NCBI GenBank assembly: GCA_034190875.2
Contig: CM067358.1
Span: forward strand, 57,259,945-57,323,944
Reading direction: 5' to 3'
Source of the DNA: Urechis unicinctus
Lineage: Eukaryota > Annelida > Polychaeta > Xenopneusta > Urechidae
Length of the DNA: 64,000 nt
A model generated the notes under the pieces. It was not told the origin of the DNA. It did no database searches and saw only the letters and a program-made list of their open reading frames with translations. A program made the translations under genes and the position numbers. Below, in pieces: positions 45,462-59,435 of the stretch (positions within the stretch are counted from its first letter, which is position 1; each line of letters starts with the position of its first letter).

Positions 45462-48400
45462 TGCTCCAGTTTTCAAAAGTACCAATAAAATGTATATGAG
45501 TAATTTTGCCGTGCAACTAAATCGCTATCTTCAAGCATCCATTAACAATATTGTGCCAAAGACATTGTCAGGATTTAAGAGCCTCTCTGTTATCTGCTCC
45601 AAACTGTCTAGCGTCCCATGTTCGCTACCCGCTGCAGGAAAACGTGCAGGGCGATATTTAACATCTGGTTAGTCGTGCATTTATTTTCCCAACTGCCACT
45701 AGCAAATCCCGATGTGCTTATCATCAACCTCCGGCTCTTATTCACCGTTTGCAGTACTCACACTTTCATGGTAACACTCGTAACTGCTGTCAACTGTTCT
45801 GTTTTTTGGATGCTTAATTATTGCAATGTGTCACGAAAGGTACTTGAAATGCTTTATCGACTATCATAAATAGCAATTGGTGTCATTATTGCGTCTTCAA
45901 CTCATCCACAGCAATAACTGCTGCCATTTTATGGAGAAAATGTGACATTTTAAGCATATGATAGTAACAAATGCAAATGTTGTTGGTGAGATAGTTGCAG
46001 CTGAGGGCTACTGTAGTTTTCTCCACGAGAAGACAAATAGACTCTCTGGCATTGACCAACGTGTTAGTTTCCACAGTGTCTCTAAAATAAACGGGATGCT
46101 AATGGACAAACGTAAGAGGATACAGGTGAATTAATCAAGCGAATTGTGAAAGACATCGTCTGTACGATTCTGAGAACAAAGCAAGAAATTAAACTGAACC
46201 TGAAACATGCAAAGGGCGTACAATGTAATAGCAACAAAACAGTTTTGACTTATGAGACAAAGGAAGAAAATTTACATCGCCACCAGTTTTCAGCGTTCGC
46301 TGGTTTCCATTAGCTACCGAGCATGTAAGGTACATTTATTTAATGTCCGTATATTTGATGATATTGACATTGCTGCCGGCTACAGGGTGACACTTCATCA
46401 CATATTAATATAGTTCTGATTATAAGAGGGTTTATAGCAGGAACTTTCTAAGCAACTGTTTCAATCCGACCGAGATCTCCTTTTATAATGGTCACAGGAC
46501 CCAGGAGTAATGCAGTTTAGCAAACCAAAACTTCCTTACCTAAAACCACAGTGTACGTGCATGCAATAAACCCATTAACCTTACGTCAAAATTGTTATGC
46601 CAATTATGACTTAAATGTTTAATATGGCTGAGGGTTGTCAAGATACTGAGATAATCTATCATCATATCTCTGCAGGTGACTTACACGCCCGCGCTAACAC
46701 CTCCAATTAACCTCTACCTTCCAAGGCTCAGAAAAACAATTATCGCGTTATGCTGAGTCTGTCTAATGACCTGCCGTCGCGGACATGCTAACCAGTAGGG
46801 AATAACATTTATTTCATCTTTCTCGGCAGTGATTGTTAATTTATATTGATTTACAAACCATTCTTGTTCGCGGTGTTACTAAACCTTGATTTGCTTTTAG
46901 CTATATTGCATTCAACAACTCATATCACCAATGTGAAGTTATCGGAATCGCTATTGCTATCTAATGCCTTATTATCGAGCTAACATAGTCAAATGAGTAC
47001 CGGTAAATATCCATTAAGGTAGCAAGTTTGATCAGTTACCTCATTCGTAGCGGAACTTGCTTGCCTACAAAGGGTGTTCGATGTCGCTTAAGCCCTTTAA
47101 CCATATAATTAAAATGCAGGACGTTAGGTCGTTTGTATGTATCACACGGAATGCTGTATAGAGCTGTTTTAACCATGGGTTGAGAAAAGGATTCACCACG
47201 TGTGTGCTGTAATACTAATGATGATTATTAGCTATTTTTGTCGCACATAGGTATACAAAGTTAGTTCTATCACACTTTCGTATTTAGTTCAAGAAACCAT
47301 GAGTCCTATGGCACGAAGATGATGTTAGTGTTGGTGGAGAAAGTATCAAGATTGATTGTCCGCCGCTTGTTACACGCTTTTTGTTGGCAGCATGGTTGAA
47401 ATAATTCTAAAGACGTGGCATTTAAATATCATAACAAATGAATGCTGACCGAATAAAAGCGGAGTGTACCCGTACGTGCGATTGAATAATGCAGGGCGTA
47501 TTCAATGCTGATCATTCAGACATGACAATGCGTTATTGACGTCGAAGCTCTTGAGAAAATATGTTAAATGATGGTGTTTTAACATGTAGGGGGAAATCCC
47601 AATGCGCGCTTTTATCCGCTTTTATCCGGAGAGGATGGTCATTAACCTTTTGTGCACATTGTTGGTATCGTGGCTGAAATATAACATCTCTGATGTCTGT
47701 TGTATGTTACAGTTTTGAACAGTTGCTTCAGAGCGCAGTAGATATACTATTGCAATTGTACGCTCTACAATGCATGGTCATTGGTCACAATTAAAAAATG
47801 AAAAAAGGAGGACCAATGTAGTGCCTAGACATGAGCACTGTCAGAATCCCCTCAATTGGGCTTAATATGTCTTAACTATCAAGCATTGCTGTGACAATAT
47901 GTCTATGACATTGTGGATCATATTCCCATCTCTGTATGCAGCTGACTAGGGTCAGACTCCATATATTCTCTCTAATAGTCACTTAAGATTCAATGCTGCA
48001 CACCACAATATATACACATATGCATTGAATGCTCAATAACCTAACAGGGAAAGCATAAGTAACGTCTGCTATTCCACCCAACTACACGAGCACCATAAAC
48101 CCACCTTAATCGTCCAAAGCTCATTAGGTCGAATTCTGGCTGAAAGCACCGTTTGGCCAATGACCCTCTATTTAAAAGCAATTGTTCTGGTGGGTAGCTG
48201 GGATACACTGGAAATGTGCCCGCGAATAGCTGCAAAGGTGTTTTTTTTATGTATTCAACTACATATGATAAACGATCTACGATTTTATCAAATAGATTGG
48301 GACACAGAGAGAAGAGAAAATGTAGGCAAAACATTTGTCGTGAACATTTCTGTCTTCAAACTATCCCCCAAAGCTGGGCGCCTGGTCCTCGGGCCTTATT

Positions 48401-48619
48401 AAAGGTTACCTTCAGAGAAATTCAAGTTAGTTGCTGCTACTTGGCAAGTTGGTGTACATGCAAAATTGAGTATTGCTAATATTAACATAAGTATTGACAA
48501 TATTCCTTTCAAATGTGCTAAACTAGCAGATTTAGGTAGAGAACCTTCTTGAATGTTATCGCTTCCATCGCTATCGCTTAAAACGTATAATATATACATA
48601 AGTCTAGATTCGCGTCTTT
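45462..48619. other. No supportable gene
   Basis: Unique AT-rich sequence. A 97-codon minus frame at 48,041-48,334 with several prolines and aromatic residues has no motif I recognise. No repeats longer than dinucleotides are seen. Confidence 0.55.
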
Positions 48620-51600
48620 GTAGCCATGTTAGGTTACATATTAAACATCCTGACAAACTGCATCGTAAAAATTCGTATTCTCGCCCATAGATGGAGCATC
48701 TGTCTTTATTGCATCAACTGATGATGCAAACAAGAGGGTTCGGCATACTGATTGAAGTCAATAATTTCTCATCCTATCCTACAGATTATAGTGTTATATG
48801 TGGGCGCCTTAATCACTGCGAATATAGTCAATTATGGAGTTAATAAGCTATAATCAGCACAAATATGGTACATATTATTGATTGCAATTTTTTTGTAAAG
48901 TTGAAGAAAAGTGTTAACTGACTAGTTAGGTCAGTTAGCAAATTGATTGTTACAGAAATGACAAATATATCATTTTCTGCGAGTAAGCATGAATTATGGA
49001 AATGAACAAAAGTCCTAGTTTCAAAAGCTCTGCCCGTATCAACGTTACGCAACCCTAGGTGGTCGTCCACAACAGGCTAATATGCATTACGCAGAATATG
49101 TTCAATAATTTGCCACATACAAACATTGAAAACACGTAGGAACATATCAATATGTCAATATTTCTGTATGTTTTAGACATAAATTATTAGTTCAATTCAT
49201 TATATTCTGCACAAAATGTAAAGAAATATGATAGCGGCAAAATGATACAGATAAAGTTATCGCACTTGTGCTTTGTTCTTGGAAGTTGTGCTTATTCGTA
49301 TTAGACCAGTACTCGTCTGGGCCACATCTTCTTGATATATCTGTTTGCATCCAGGCCCTTTCAGAAGGTGCAATTTTTACATTTGGAACAGAGCAATCAG
49401 TTACTCTTTCTCTGTAACGCAAAAAAAACAGCGTGGCTCCTAATGTGGCCCTGAGTTATTGCATAGAATGTCCAAGGTACACTGACTTGCATTACAAATT
49501 TAAACATTTTCTATCGCACAGATGCTACTTGGTACTCTATCTTTTCCCTTTATCTAGTTGTCAAATGTCTGTCTGTGAATGCATATTGATGAGCGTCTTA
49601 AAAAATGTCCTATTGAGTGTGAGAACTGCGAAGTGGTGTATTAATCATAGGGGTTGCTTATTTAGGCCACCTAGTCATTTATATATTTGGACATGAAAAA
49701 AGTTTTATACAGAAATATCGGTCTTTCCATGCACATTCTATTTCTAAGGAGTTTTTGTCAGTTTCTTGAGGTATTGTATGAAGTAGAGTCAACGTGTGCG
49801 CCGCATGCAATGCATGATTACATTTGGTAACACTGACTTCCCCTTGACCAAACAATGGCGATGTCACTGGCAGCAATCTCACAGAGAGAGAGGCAGTTAC
49901 ATTGACGGAAGACTCTTGGCATGGTCCCCAGTTAGAACGTAACAAATTCAGTATCCTATATTAAATACTGCGCGTTATGGATACACATTTTTTACGATGT
50001 TTCGCGGAGTATCACAGAACTTACTAGAGCGGCCTTCGATCCCGAAGACAATAAAGAAAGCCAAATTGAATATGACGGTTTCTTTTTAGTCAGGTCATTA
50101 TCCATCAACCTGTTGAGCAATGAAAATATACAGTGTATAATGTTCATTATTCTGACTATATCATTACAAATAAGGTTAATGTTGATAGGCGTGGCTGTAT
50201 TGCAAAGTATCTGATACTTTCTCTGTTAGAGAGAAGTACACTTGCAAATTGCAGATTAGGTAAAACCGGTTGGTAGATACTCTCAGCACATTGTAAGCCC
50301 ATAACATCCGTCATACCTGCGAAATATGTAGATCTTGTGAAATATATGAGAACAATTTGGCGTTCTTGGGAATAATCATCCGACGAAACATTCCTCCGTA
50401 CAAACCCTTATGTGTAATTAGCGCAGCAATGAGTAATCGTTGATGAGGCCCGTCCTTATCACGTTAGAGGCTTTCGATCTGGACATGGTGATTCAGTGAG
50501 ACTGTAGTCCACGGAAATAGCTCCCCTGGTGCGTTGATGCCATTTGATTTCGTTAAGGTATTACCCTATTAGATGCCATATGTTGGCATCAGTTGCATAA
50601 GTATTAGTCTATGACGCATGACGCATACCACAGATAAGCACTAAGATATGGTTTTGGAGGGACGGATACTGCTTTGGATTGCCAGCTGTATAACCATGGA
50701 CGCCCTATACATACCTCTCATTTGAACCTCTTGTCTCTGTTTGGTACCCAATGGAGCCTGCAGGCGGGAGCATGGTTGGGAGTTTCATTGAATTGTCTTA
50801 AAAGGTTAACGTTAACGACTTCTCTTAGGCAACCGACGCTTTGAGTCACCTGCTGTGAACGTACAAACGTACATACACTCACCAACATACCCCTCATGAC
50901 TCAAGCCGAAGCGTTTAACATTGCATCCAACAGCGCATATTCCAGACGCGGAGTTAATGGACATGTGCGCTGTCGTCACGCGGGCAACGGAACGATCGTG
51001 ATGTCACAATATCGATATGCTATTGGTAATTTATAGTGATATTTATTGAAGTTGCCTCTGTAACGCATAAGTGTTTCAATATCGTAAACAAAAAGGCAAG
51101 CAGCCGAGCTTACATTTTTGTGTTTATTACAACAATAATAATCATCGAAACCAACTTGCTTCCCCGCTATTGTTTATTAAACGAATATACCAGAATGGAA
51201 ACAGACGATATGACGGATACTTCCAACAAATCACCTTCTTCAAATTGATCTCCATACCCTTAAAAAAAAAACCCACTATGAATGATTACTAATACGCATT
51301 TTCTAGGTTAATCAATTTTGTTCAGCTTTACACAGGTATTTTATGTAAAGATTTCACAAGTTGTCAAATATTCCCCTGACTGCTGACCATTTCTTGATGC
51401 TGTTTTGTAACACGCAGAATGTCATAAGCAAGAGCGAGCATTTTGAACAAAAACAACTAGATAATACTATACTGTCAGAGAGTCTAAAGTCGGAACAACT
51501 TACAAATACTGTCGCGTGTGATCTTTAACAGGATTCTGGCCAACAACTGTGTCGTACAGGTAAATATGGTTAATACAATTAGTTCATAGCATCCTATCTA

Positions 51601-53585
51601 GGTAAGTGTGTTGCGTTGTTGTTTCTTAGAATTTGTAATTAAAGAAGCTGATATGCTGTCCCATGCAAACATAATCAAAGTAAGTTATTGTACCACAACT
51701 AACATACATCTTTCCCTCATGTTTAGCACCATGCTACACTGTACTCCAACGAAAGAGACGCCTGCTGAATCAATAAGGTCGCAATTCAGTTTTTGGACCA
51801 TTTCCCACACAATGACATTATTACTCACTTGGGTCGTCATTCAGAGTGAGGCTAGAGAGCATCTCTCTATAGCAAATCAATGTCAACCTTATGAACAAAC
51901 GCAGTGATGCAATAAAATAATGAGCTGTGAATGAGTGCATGGGATGGGTAGGGATTTGGGGCTAGGACATCACTGTATTGACTGGGAATTTTATGACTAA
52001 TACAATGATGAGTCGGCGATAACGTAGCCCGTTTTTCAGTTATAGCAAACTGACAACGTCTTCTATTGTTATTGTTTATGCATCCTTGAGCATAACACGT
52101 ATGATTAGTTGCTTCACAACATAACATTAACAACGGGTAGGCAAACATGTCTTTATCTTGCATTCACAAATCGCTGGAACATTGCCAGTATCACACGTTA
52201 ATGGCATCAAATGAGTATATTTGAGTGTTTGGTGAGTCACCACCTAAAGTATTGATAATGCACTATCACCAAGTAGGTTATGCTACTTTATGTTGTGTAT
52301 ACATCATAATCAAAGAATATGAAAGTCGCATCTCATTCAGCAGGCTAAGTGAATCCCTAAAATAATTCCTATCATTCAAGACGGCTATCTCTATTATGAG
52401 CTGAGTGCCTTCTCTCTAACTATCGCCTGCAACTCCTCATTGCTTCTTATAAATGGGCATTTGTAGAGCTTTTCCTTGTTGAACGCGTATTTTCTTAAAA
52501 CTCATCAGTTGATTAGTGAACCATTGAGTATAGCTGATGCACTTCTCGTTGAAGGTTAAATGATTTCGCCAAATAAATTCTACCTACGGTTGGGAATGGC
52601 CTTTGCGGTGCTTTACAATGATTTCATAATCAGTCAACGAGTGATAAACTTTGTTAGTTGTAAATGCCATCTCGGGTAATTGACATATATAATAGATGAA
52701 AAGACATTTGTCGGTAGAGAGGATGCCTATTTGCACTTACTTGTTTTGAACAATTAAATAATCGTAATCATTTTGTAAGTCCATCTCAAATAGGACTGTT
52801 TGTGTAATTGCCATCAAGTATCGTGATTGCTTGATGCGTAATCACATTGTACAACGACCTGAGCATAAGTGATACTCAACAGACGGCAGAGATGTCCCAA
52901 AGCCAACATGATTCATGGCGATGACCATGTTAGTATGCTATTGGTCAATACATCTGCCAGGAATTTGTGTCTACAAACCATTATGGCACACAAAAGACGA
53001 GCACCTCATACACCATTAACACTTCCACCCCACTTCCTCCAGTCGTTGCTCAGTATCTATCACGCGTCAACTGTTTCGACCGAATCTGTCTTTTTAATAA
53101 TGGCCAACTGACCCATGAGCAATGCACTATAAAGTTGAAACAGTTTTGCTATTTTTGTTGTTGTTGTAGATTGTCGTCGGTCGTTGTTTTGTGATGCTTT
53201 TGCTTAGTTGTTCATTCATGTTTTGCGAGTCAAAACATCACACAACATTCAAAAAAGCCTCTAATCAGTAATCAAATCATTTCCTGGTGGCATCCATTAA
53301 GACAGCAACTTCTGTCAGCCGGTGGCTTTGTAGAGAAGGTCTAGCGACTACAAAGTGCGTTTGATGTATCTTGTTTCAAAATTAGACTTAAAATTGCATA
53401 ATAGGATTATGGTCTTTTGTCGCTATTGAAAGGGATCTTACTTGACGTTGTATCAACTACAATGTGCGAAAAATGGGTTGATTGTGTTGCAAATTTCGAC
53501 TATGAAATATACGGCTTTATGTTAAGGCCAACAAGCGTTAGGTAATTAACGAATTTTATGTATTTTGGAGATTGTGGTCAAACTT
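48620..53585. repeat. Direct duplication, copy C2
   Basis: Collinear with 34,341-39,206. It begins near GTAGCCATGTTAG, just where relic U4 resumes after the Ginger element in C1, and shows no Ginger sequence. It ends at AACTTATGACTCACTCG, after which the 10-bp array of copy B starts at once. It contains the U4-like relic at 48,625-48,850 but not U5. No other gene is supported. Confidence 0.9.
48625..48850 (-). pseudogene. Relic U4 copy in C2
   Basis: This is a DNA-level copy of 34,341-34,600, including TTTATTGCATCAACTGATGA and GGGCGCCTTAATCACTGCG. It has the same stops plus a small internal deletion where C1 reads GGCGCCATATGTTATG. Confidence 0.45.
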
Positions 53586-53781
53586 ATGACTCACTCGCCA
53601 TCTCTCGCATCTTTCGCCATCTCTCGTCATCACTCGCCATCCCTCGACATCTCTCGTCATCTCTCGCCATCACTGGCAATTTCTAGTCATCTCTCGCCAT
53701 TACTGGCCATATCTCTTCATCTCTCGCCATCACTCGCCATCTCTCGTCATCTCTCATCATCTCTCGCCATCACTCGCCATA
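53586..53781. repeat. 10-bp minisatellite, copy B
   Basis: About 19 units of CATCTCTCGC/CATCACTCGC, half the number in copy A. It sits exactly at the C2-B junction. Confidence 0.9.
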
Positions 53782-53834
53782 ATGACCCGCACATTTCTAC
53801 TCGGATTGCATTCATCTGGACAGCCATTCTTTTG

Positions 53835-54050
53835 TGAAGTTTATGACCCAAGGCCAAACTGTAAATTACAAGTAATTCCGCAGACAAGTGAACGACCGGC
53901 GAAATCAATTCGGACGATCCCGTCTGTTCGACATTGATCTCATTCAAACTGCCCCCACCCTACCACCACTCGCTCTCTGGAGTATTTGTCACTAACGACC
54001 GCCTCTAATACCCCATTTGCTATAACATTACTCATTCACTAGCGTACCAG
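53835..54050 (-). pseudogene. Relic U1 copy in B
   Basis: Same DNA and broken minus-strand reading as 5,950-6,160, including TATTTGTCACTAAC and the G-R-S-L region (GAACGACCGGCG here, so G-R-S-L is altered). Confidence 0.4.
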
Positions 54051-54689
54051 CGTACAGTACCCGGACGCTGGTCATAACGACCCACACAGGTCCCATCTCG
54101 TGTCATTACGTCTAATGCGGGAGTTGGGTGGTTAGGGTGGGGTGGGGTTTGTGTTAGCGGTTGGTGGGGTGGAGGTTATTTGTACTGGTCGTGCGACGCG
54201 TGTACACAGTGAGAAAGGTGTAGCTGACTAACCTTACACGTCAACCTTACACTCAATTCAGATAACAAGTGCTTGGAGACGGTGTGTAGACTATTCTTGA
54301 CTGTCCGATAATTGGCATTTTCAACACAGACCAGGTGACTGAACCTGTATTCTTCATGGGTAGGCCAACCTGCAGAAGGCCATTTGTGTGTCTGTGTTGT
54401 GCAGGTATGTTCTTCATACAGCACCGATACCAATGACGAAGACTTGAAGATTAGCGAGCTGTGATTCAGCCGATGTTACCCCTTGAATTTAGAAGGGATT
54501 GTTCGTAACGGCTAAAGAAAGTCACAGGTTGACCGGGAACTGCCTCTGTAAGCTCTCACGTTCTAATCGATTCATGATGGTTCGGATTTATACTTTAGGT
54601 AGGTAGTCAAGGATATTCCTGCGCCTGGGTGGAGCGGGTTAGGAGGAGACATCTCTTTGTTGAGTCAGCTTGTTCGGTCACGCACAAGG

Positions 54690-54945
54690 ACTCTCAGACA
54701 TTACGTATACAATGAGTCTTTAAGACATTACACACACAATTACTCTGTGAGACATTTCACGTACAATAATTGTGAGACATTACACACACAATGAGTTTAT
54801 AAGACAATACACACACAATTACTCTGTGAGACATTTCATGCACAATGATTGTGAGACATTACACACATAATGACTGTGAGACAGTACAATCACAATGACT
54901 TTGTGAGACATAAGCCGCACACGAACTGTGTGAGACATCCCCCAT
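54690..54945. repeat. Degenerate array of about 27-30 bp, only in copy B
   Basis: About eight units of GTGAGACATTACACACACAA plus a variable ATGACT/ATTACTCT tail. Copy A has a single similar unit at about 6,488. Confidence 0.8.
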
Positions 54946-55011
54946 ATGACTTTCATGCCTGACCTGCTTTCCCGCAACGACAACTGATATGTTTCACTGC
55001 GTATACTTCAC

Positions 55012-55190
55012 GACAAAGTGGCTCATTGGCTGGGTCCCGTTCTTTGAAAGTGGCTCATTGGCTAGGTCCTGTTCTTTGAAAATGGCTCATTGGCTGGGTC
55101 CCGTTCTTTGAAAGTGGTTTATTGGCTAGGTCTTGTTCTATGAAAGTGGCTCTCTGAATGCGGCTCATTGGCAAGGCCCTGCTCTCGGAA
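55012..55190. repeat. 32-bp CCAAT-containing array, copy B
   Basis: Four to five units of TGGCTCATTGGCTGGGTCCC type, equivalent to 6,600-6,802. Confidence 0.8.
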
Positions 55191-55360
55191 AATATGACAA
55201 AAGTCAAATGGGCCTTATTTACAGCCAGTTAGAAAATGTCTCCACGCTTTCAGGTCACTTGTTCCCGCGACAGATAGTAGAGATCCGTACGTGAAGCTGC
55301 CTAGCAATCTGAGTCCTGGTTAACCTGGTACTCATGGAAATAAGGTATATAAAGGGAGCA
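55191..55360 (+). promoter_or_regulatory. Promoter-like module, copy B
   Basis: TATATAAA at 55,346-55,353 follows the conserved TTCCCGCGACAGATAG stretch. The E-box of copy A reads CAAATG here. A start about 30 bp downstream would fall near GGGTTGAAGGACG. Inferred only. Confidence 0.3.
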
Positions 55361-55544
55361 GGCGGGGTTGAAGGACGTTTACTAACCAGCAACATTTGTG
55401 TGTAATAGCCATTCCATCGAAATACGAAACATGCAAAGATGACATTTCCACATAACGGGTAATACTTTTGTTGGTGCATTGGTCTTGGGTGCATGCGTAT
55501 ACAAAAATCCTTGCAGCCGAGAATTGGATTCATCGCTGCTTTCC

Positions 55545-55630
55545 AGCACGGTGCTACTCGTCAGCACGGAGCTGCTTGCAAGCACGGTGCTGCTTGTCAG
55601 CACGGAGCTGCTAGCCATCACGGTACTGCT
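55545..55630. repeat. 18-bp tandem array, about five copies
   Basis: AGCACGGTGCTGCTTGTC alternates with AGCACGGAGCTGCTTGCA, giving S-T-V-L-L-V / S-T-E-L-L-A in a plus-strand frame. It ends in a run of 13 G. The array is absent from copy A, where the TATA box joins the G run directly. Confidence 0.85.
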
Positions 55631-56299
55631 TGGGGGGGGGGGGGCATTTTATTGCAGTAAGGCACATACGCCCATCTACTTGACATTCAAGCGGAAACGG
55701 TCGTCTGCTTTTGAAGTTAATGACCCAAATGAAAATTGCATCTTATTAAGCAGACGAGAGCGCACCCGGGGAATCTCCCGTCACAGCGCCATCTATCTGC
55801 TTTTAATCATGTGCTTTTGCTATTTCGAACGGTGTTCTTTGTCACTGACTGTCGCCTTCTAATTGACTAGGAATTGGATCTTCTGACGAATGCGACGTTA
55901 AGTTAGAACCTTAGAACCGACCACAACTCACAGTAATTGAGCTTACGTGCCCCATTAAGGAGTTGAACACCCCCGAACAGACAGAATATTGGTCAATGTG
56001 TGATCATGGATGACAGGTAGTTTCTTGCATGCTAGGTATATAATTATATTAGCGTTCACAAAACAATTAACTTTTTCATGCTCTTCTCCATCAAAAGGCT
56101 GCCTCATACTGACCATTATTCTGATAATGTGTGAAGTTTTGCAGTGATATCTTTTTATGTATTGCAAATAATTTAAACGGAAACACACACTGGTGAGCAA
56201 AGTAGCCGAGTCCTGATGATTAAGCGGACCAACAAGCCAATTTGTGAATGTTGTTTTAACTGAAATATTGTTCGGTGAAGCGGGTTCTAACTCGATGTC

Positions 56300-56370
56300 G
56301 TTGTACCCTGCTACTGATAAGAGGTGTAGATAAGCTGATATCTTCTCACTGTACCCTGCTATTGATATGA
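56300..56370. repeat. Remnant of the 48-bp minisatellite in copy B
   Basis: Only about one and a half to two units (TTCTCACTGTACCCTGCTAT) stand where copy A has about 39. Confidence 0.85.
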
Positions 56371-57441
56371 GGTGCTGATAATCCGGCGCACAATAAAATC
56401 TGTCAAGGCGGTGTCCATGGTTAAGATCGAAGAGGCTAGGATTATGTGGAAATAAATCTATTGGAATTGGTGTGTCTTTGATTATAAGGAACCATTTGAT
56501 CACACACGTGCGAACGTTTACTTCCCATTGAAATTGCTCCTAAAGATGCATCCAGACCCATTACACCAAATTTGAAATTCCATTTAACAACTTCCACGCC
56601 CTGATAATATAATAGTCATAGTCATCTATCAAATGACAAACACAGTGGAATTGATCAAATATGCTTTTTACTGGTAATCAGCATCCACTCTAGCAGTATG
56701 ATAAAGGTTTGAAGGAGTTGACGTGAGGCCTCAATAATGGACCTCTGGATGGTACGGCTGCATCAGTAGCAATAATACCTGATGCAACAAAACAATAAAA
56801 GGTTTATGCAGCCTCCAGCCACACACTTGAGGCACATTAAAGTTTGACGCTTGTGGGAAAAACCTTAACTGTAATATCATACTGCTAAGTAATGTTACGG
56901 CATTACCTGTGATATATCATTCTTCTTAGATTAACAGATATACAGATCGAATTAGTATTTGTGAAGTGACTTTATTCGCTATGACGTCATAGTAAAATAA
57001 CGATGTATTATCGCATGCACGGACTGTACGAGTATCACTTATTCAGTTGATCCATGTATCCAATAAAGCCGAATTTTGACACTACCTGTCGATTATAAAA
57101 TGTAGCATTTCACATTTTGACATTTATCTATTAGACAAATGTTTATCAGAATCTCTTCGACTGGCCTTGTTTCATTTGTATTGTCTTCAAAGTTCCGTCT
57201 GCGAATGCATTACAATGAAAACATCATCTCACAATCAACAAGACATTGGTGAATTCATGATGAAGATGAGAGTGGATGGATGCAACCTCTAGACACTCGC
57301 ATATTGTGGTCTGGCCTTGTCCGGTGTCCGTCACGAGGATAGGTACGCAACCAAGTTGTATACCACCTTGCTCCTGCGCTGTTCCCACCAATGTTTGCTA
57401 TTTATTATTGACGTATAGAGCTTTGTTTGTGCTATTTTATG

Positions 57442-57897
57442 TCATTCAGTAATTGCGTCCAGCTGCTTAATGTTGAGAGCAGTGTCGTAAACAACAGAGA
57501 CGCTTGACGCCCTGTCACAGCCAGGCCACGTTGGGTATTGATCTCCTGTCATCACTTGACATGCAAATTCTAGCTTTTTGTTGCAACGTACTGATTTGTC
57601 GCCCCATATTGAATCACGGACATAAACCCAATTAATTCTGGTCAAACAGGAGAACTCACCTACTGTGAATGATATATCACCACACGGCACGTTCTTGTTT
57701 GGTATGGTAAACATGAATGCTTGGCGACCCGTTTTAACTAGCATGATATGCGCCAACATGCGCAATGACAAGTTATCATTTGATTTAAGTTTAGTATTTG
57801 TTGGGTCGTATCCGCTGTGGTATTGTACTAAGTGGTCTCCAATGACACCTGTTATATAGCAACAGATTGACTGGGAGCTGTATCTATGAAGATGCAA
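57442..57897 (-). CDS. Hypothetical open frame, partner of 14,857-15,186
   Basis: This 151-codon frame begins M-H-L-H-R-Y-S-S-Q-S-I-C-C-Y and ends V-V-Y-D-T-A-L-N-I-K-Q-L-D-A-I-T-E. The last 110 residues correspond to the frame in copy A. The extra N-terminal part is out of frame in A because of a few extra bases near 15,246. No domain is recognised. Its length is notable for such stop-rich DNA but is not proof of a gene. Confidence 0.2.
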   Translation of the reverse strand: MHLHRYSSQSICCYITGVIGDHLVQYHSGYDPTNTKLKSNDNLSLRMLAHIMLVKTGRQAFMFTIPNKNVPCGDISFTVGEFSCLTRINWVYVRDSIWGDKSVRCNKKLEFACQVMTGDQYPTWPGCDRASSVSVVYDTALNIKQLDAITE

Positions 57898-58144
57898 CGA
57901 TCATAGCAGGTCACGATAGGTCGGGTGTACGCTTCACTCAGGAAGTGACAAAGGACCCTGCTATGACCCATGCTATCAATGGTTGTGTTGCCTGTCAGAT
58001 GCTGTTTTCATGTCTAAAAAACCCTCTCACGCATCACTCTGAAGATCCTGGTCGGCCAATGTATGATCGATAACCCGAGGCCTAATCAATACAGGAACCA
58101 CTTACGCCGCTCAAATCGACACACTTGTTACCGAGGCCGTATTT

Positions 58145-58325
58145 GTAAGCTATTGTCACATAAATAACTGCCTCAAGAAACAGGTAATGACAATGTCACA
58201 TAAGTAACAGCCTCTATATACAGATAATGACAGTGTCACATAAATAACAGCCTCTACATACAGGTAATGACATTGTCACATAAATAACAGCCTCTACATA
58301 CAGGTAATGACAGTGTCACATAAAT
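58145..58325. repeat. 40-bp tandem array, copy B
   Basis: Four to five units with TGACANTGTCA, equivalent to 15,617-15,775. Confidence 0.85.
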
Positions 58326-59344
58326 AGCTGCGAGACATGCATCATTTGGAGCCATAGGCCTTGGTGAAGCGGAATCCATCTTGTAAACTCTTGCATTCTA
58401 TTGTCCTTGCCCTTGCGACTCAGAAACTCTTAATGAGCAATGATATAATGACGTTTCTCAATCAAATCTGTGAGTCTTTTGTAGGTTCTTGTAGGAGGTT
58501 CCTGCAGATGGCGCGTACATCAGCAAAACGTGTTGACCTTGATATAATGAAAAGGCTGTCCTTGAAATGTTACAAGGGTCGATCATCAGCAGTCGATCAC
58601 AGGAGATCGACCCTGGCCCAAAAGACAGCGACATTGATTCAAACATCACCAATATATTCCATCATGGGTCGACCTTAACGACAATATTTCGAACATCACC
58701 AACAAACCCCCATAATTGACCTTGCTCCCATTCTCTAGGTTTTAATGGTTTGTAAATGCACATAGAAATATCAGCGCTCCTTTTACAGCATACAGCGAAT
58801 ATATGTTTGCATTGGCAATAATACAGTGATTATGTCATTATACAACATCAGGCTTATTGTGTTTTGCCTTTCACCATGGCCTGACACCAAAGTCCAGACA
58901 ATCAATATGTCGATATTTCCCTCGATTTATCACCATAAATATTTTTGCTTGTTTGAACTTGCATCAAAATACCGCCACTAATATAGAAGGTGTGATCGAT
59001 GTTGAAAAGGGAAAGAGGCGAATCGCATTAGTCGTCTATGGATGACAAAAAGAATTATTCCACAAGGCATTATGTGCACATGTTTAATTATTCTATCCCG
59101 AATAATTAACTTTTACTACATTCGTGGCCTAATTGGATTAGCTTTATGGATCTACATAGTGACACTGTAAATTTGTTTCTTTTGCACTTACTGCTCAGTG
59201 ATACGTGCAGAAGTAAGCAGAAGCTCGCAAGGTCTGAGGCCCAGTCGGCTCTAAAGACAAATTGAGATGATTTACCGTATTTAATCATTTGATGTTAATC
59301 AAATACAGTTGAAACGTATTGCACAATCTTTGTACTATTTCTAG

Positions 59345-59435
59345 GCTATCGAATTACAATGATTGTTATCACATTCTAATGATTGCTTATCGCATTCTTA
59401 CGATTGCTATTGCATTCTACAGATTGCTATCGAAT
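59345..59435. repeat. 20-bp tandem array, copy B
   Basis: About four degenerate units of AATGATTGCTATCGAATTCT type, equivalent to 18,838-18,980. It directly follows the point where the 67-bp array segment is missing. Confidence 0.75.

Noticed and set aside
45253..45672. 139-codon plus-strand frame
   Set aside because: It begins inside an inverted-repeat element and crosses its right end, so it cannot be an old gene. No motif is present.
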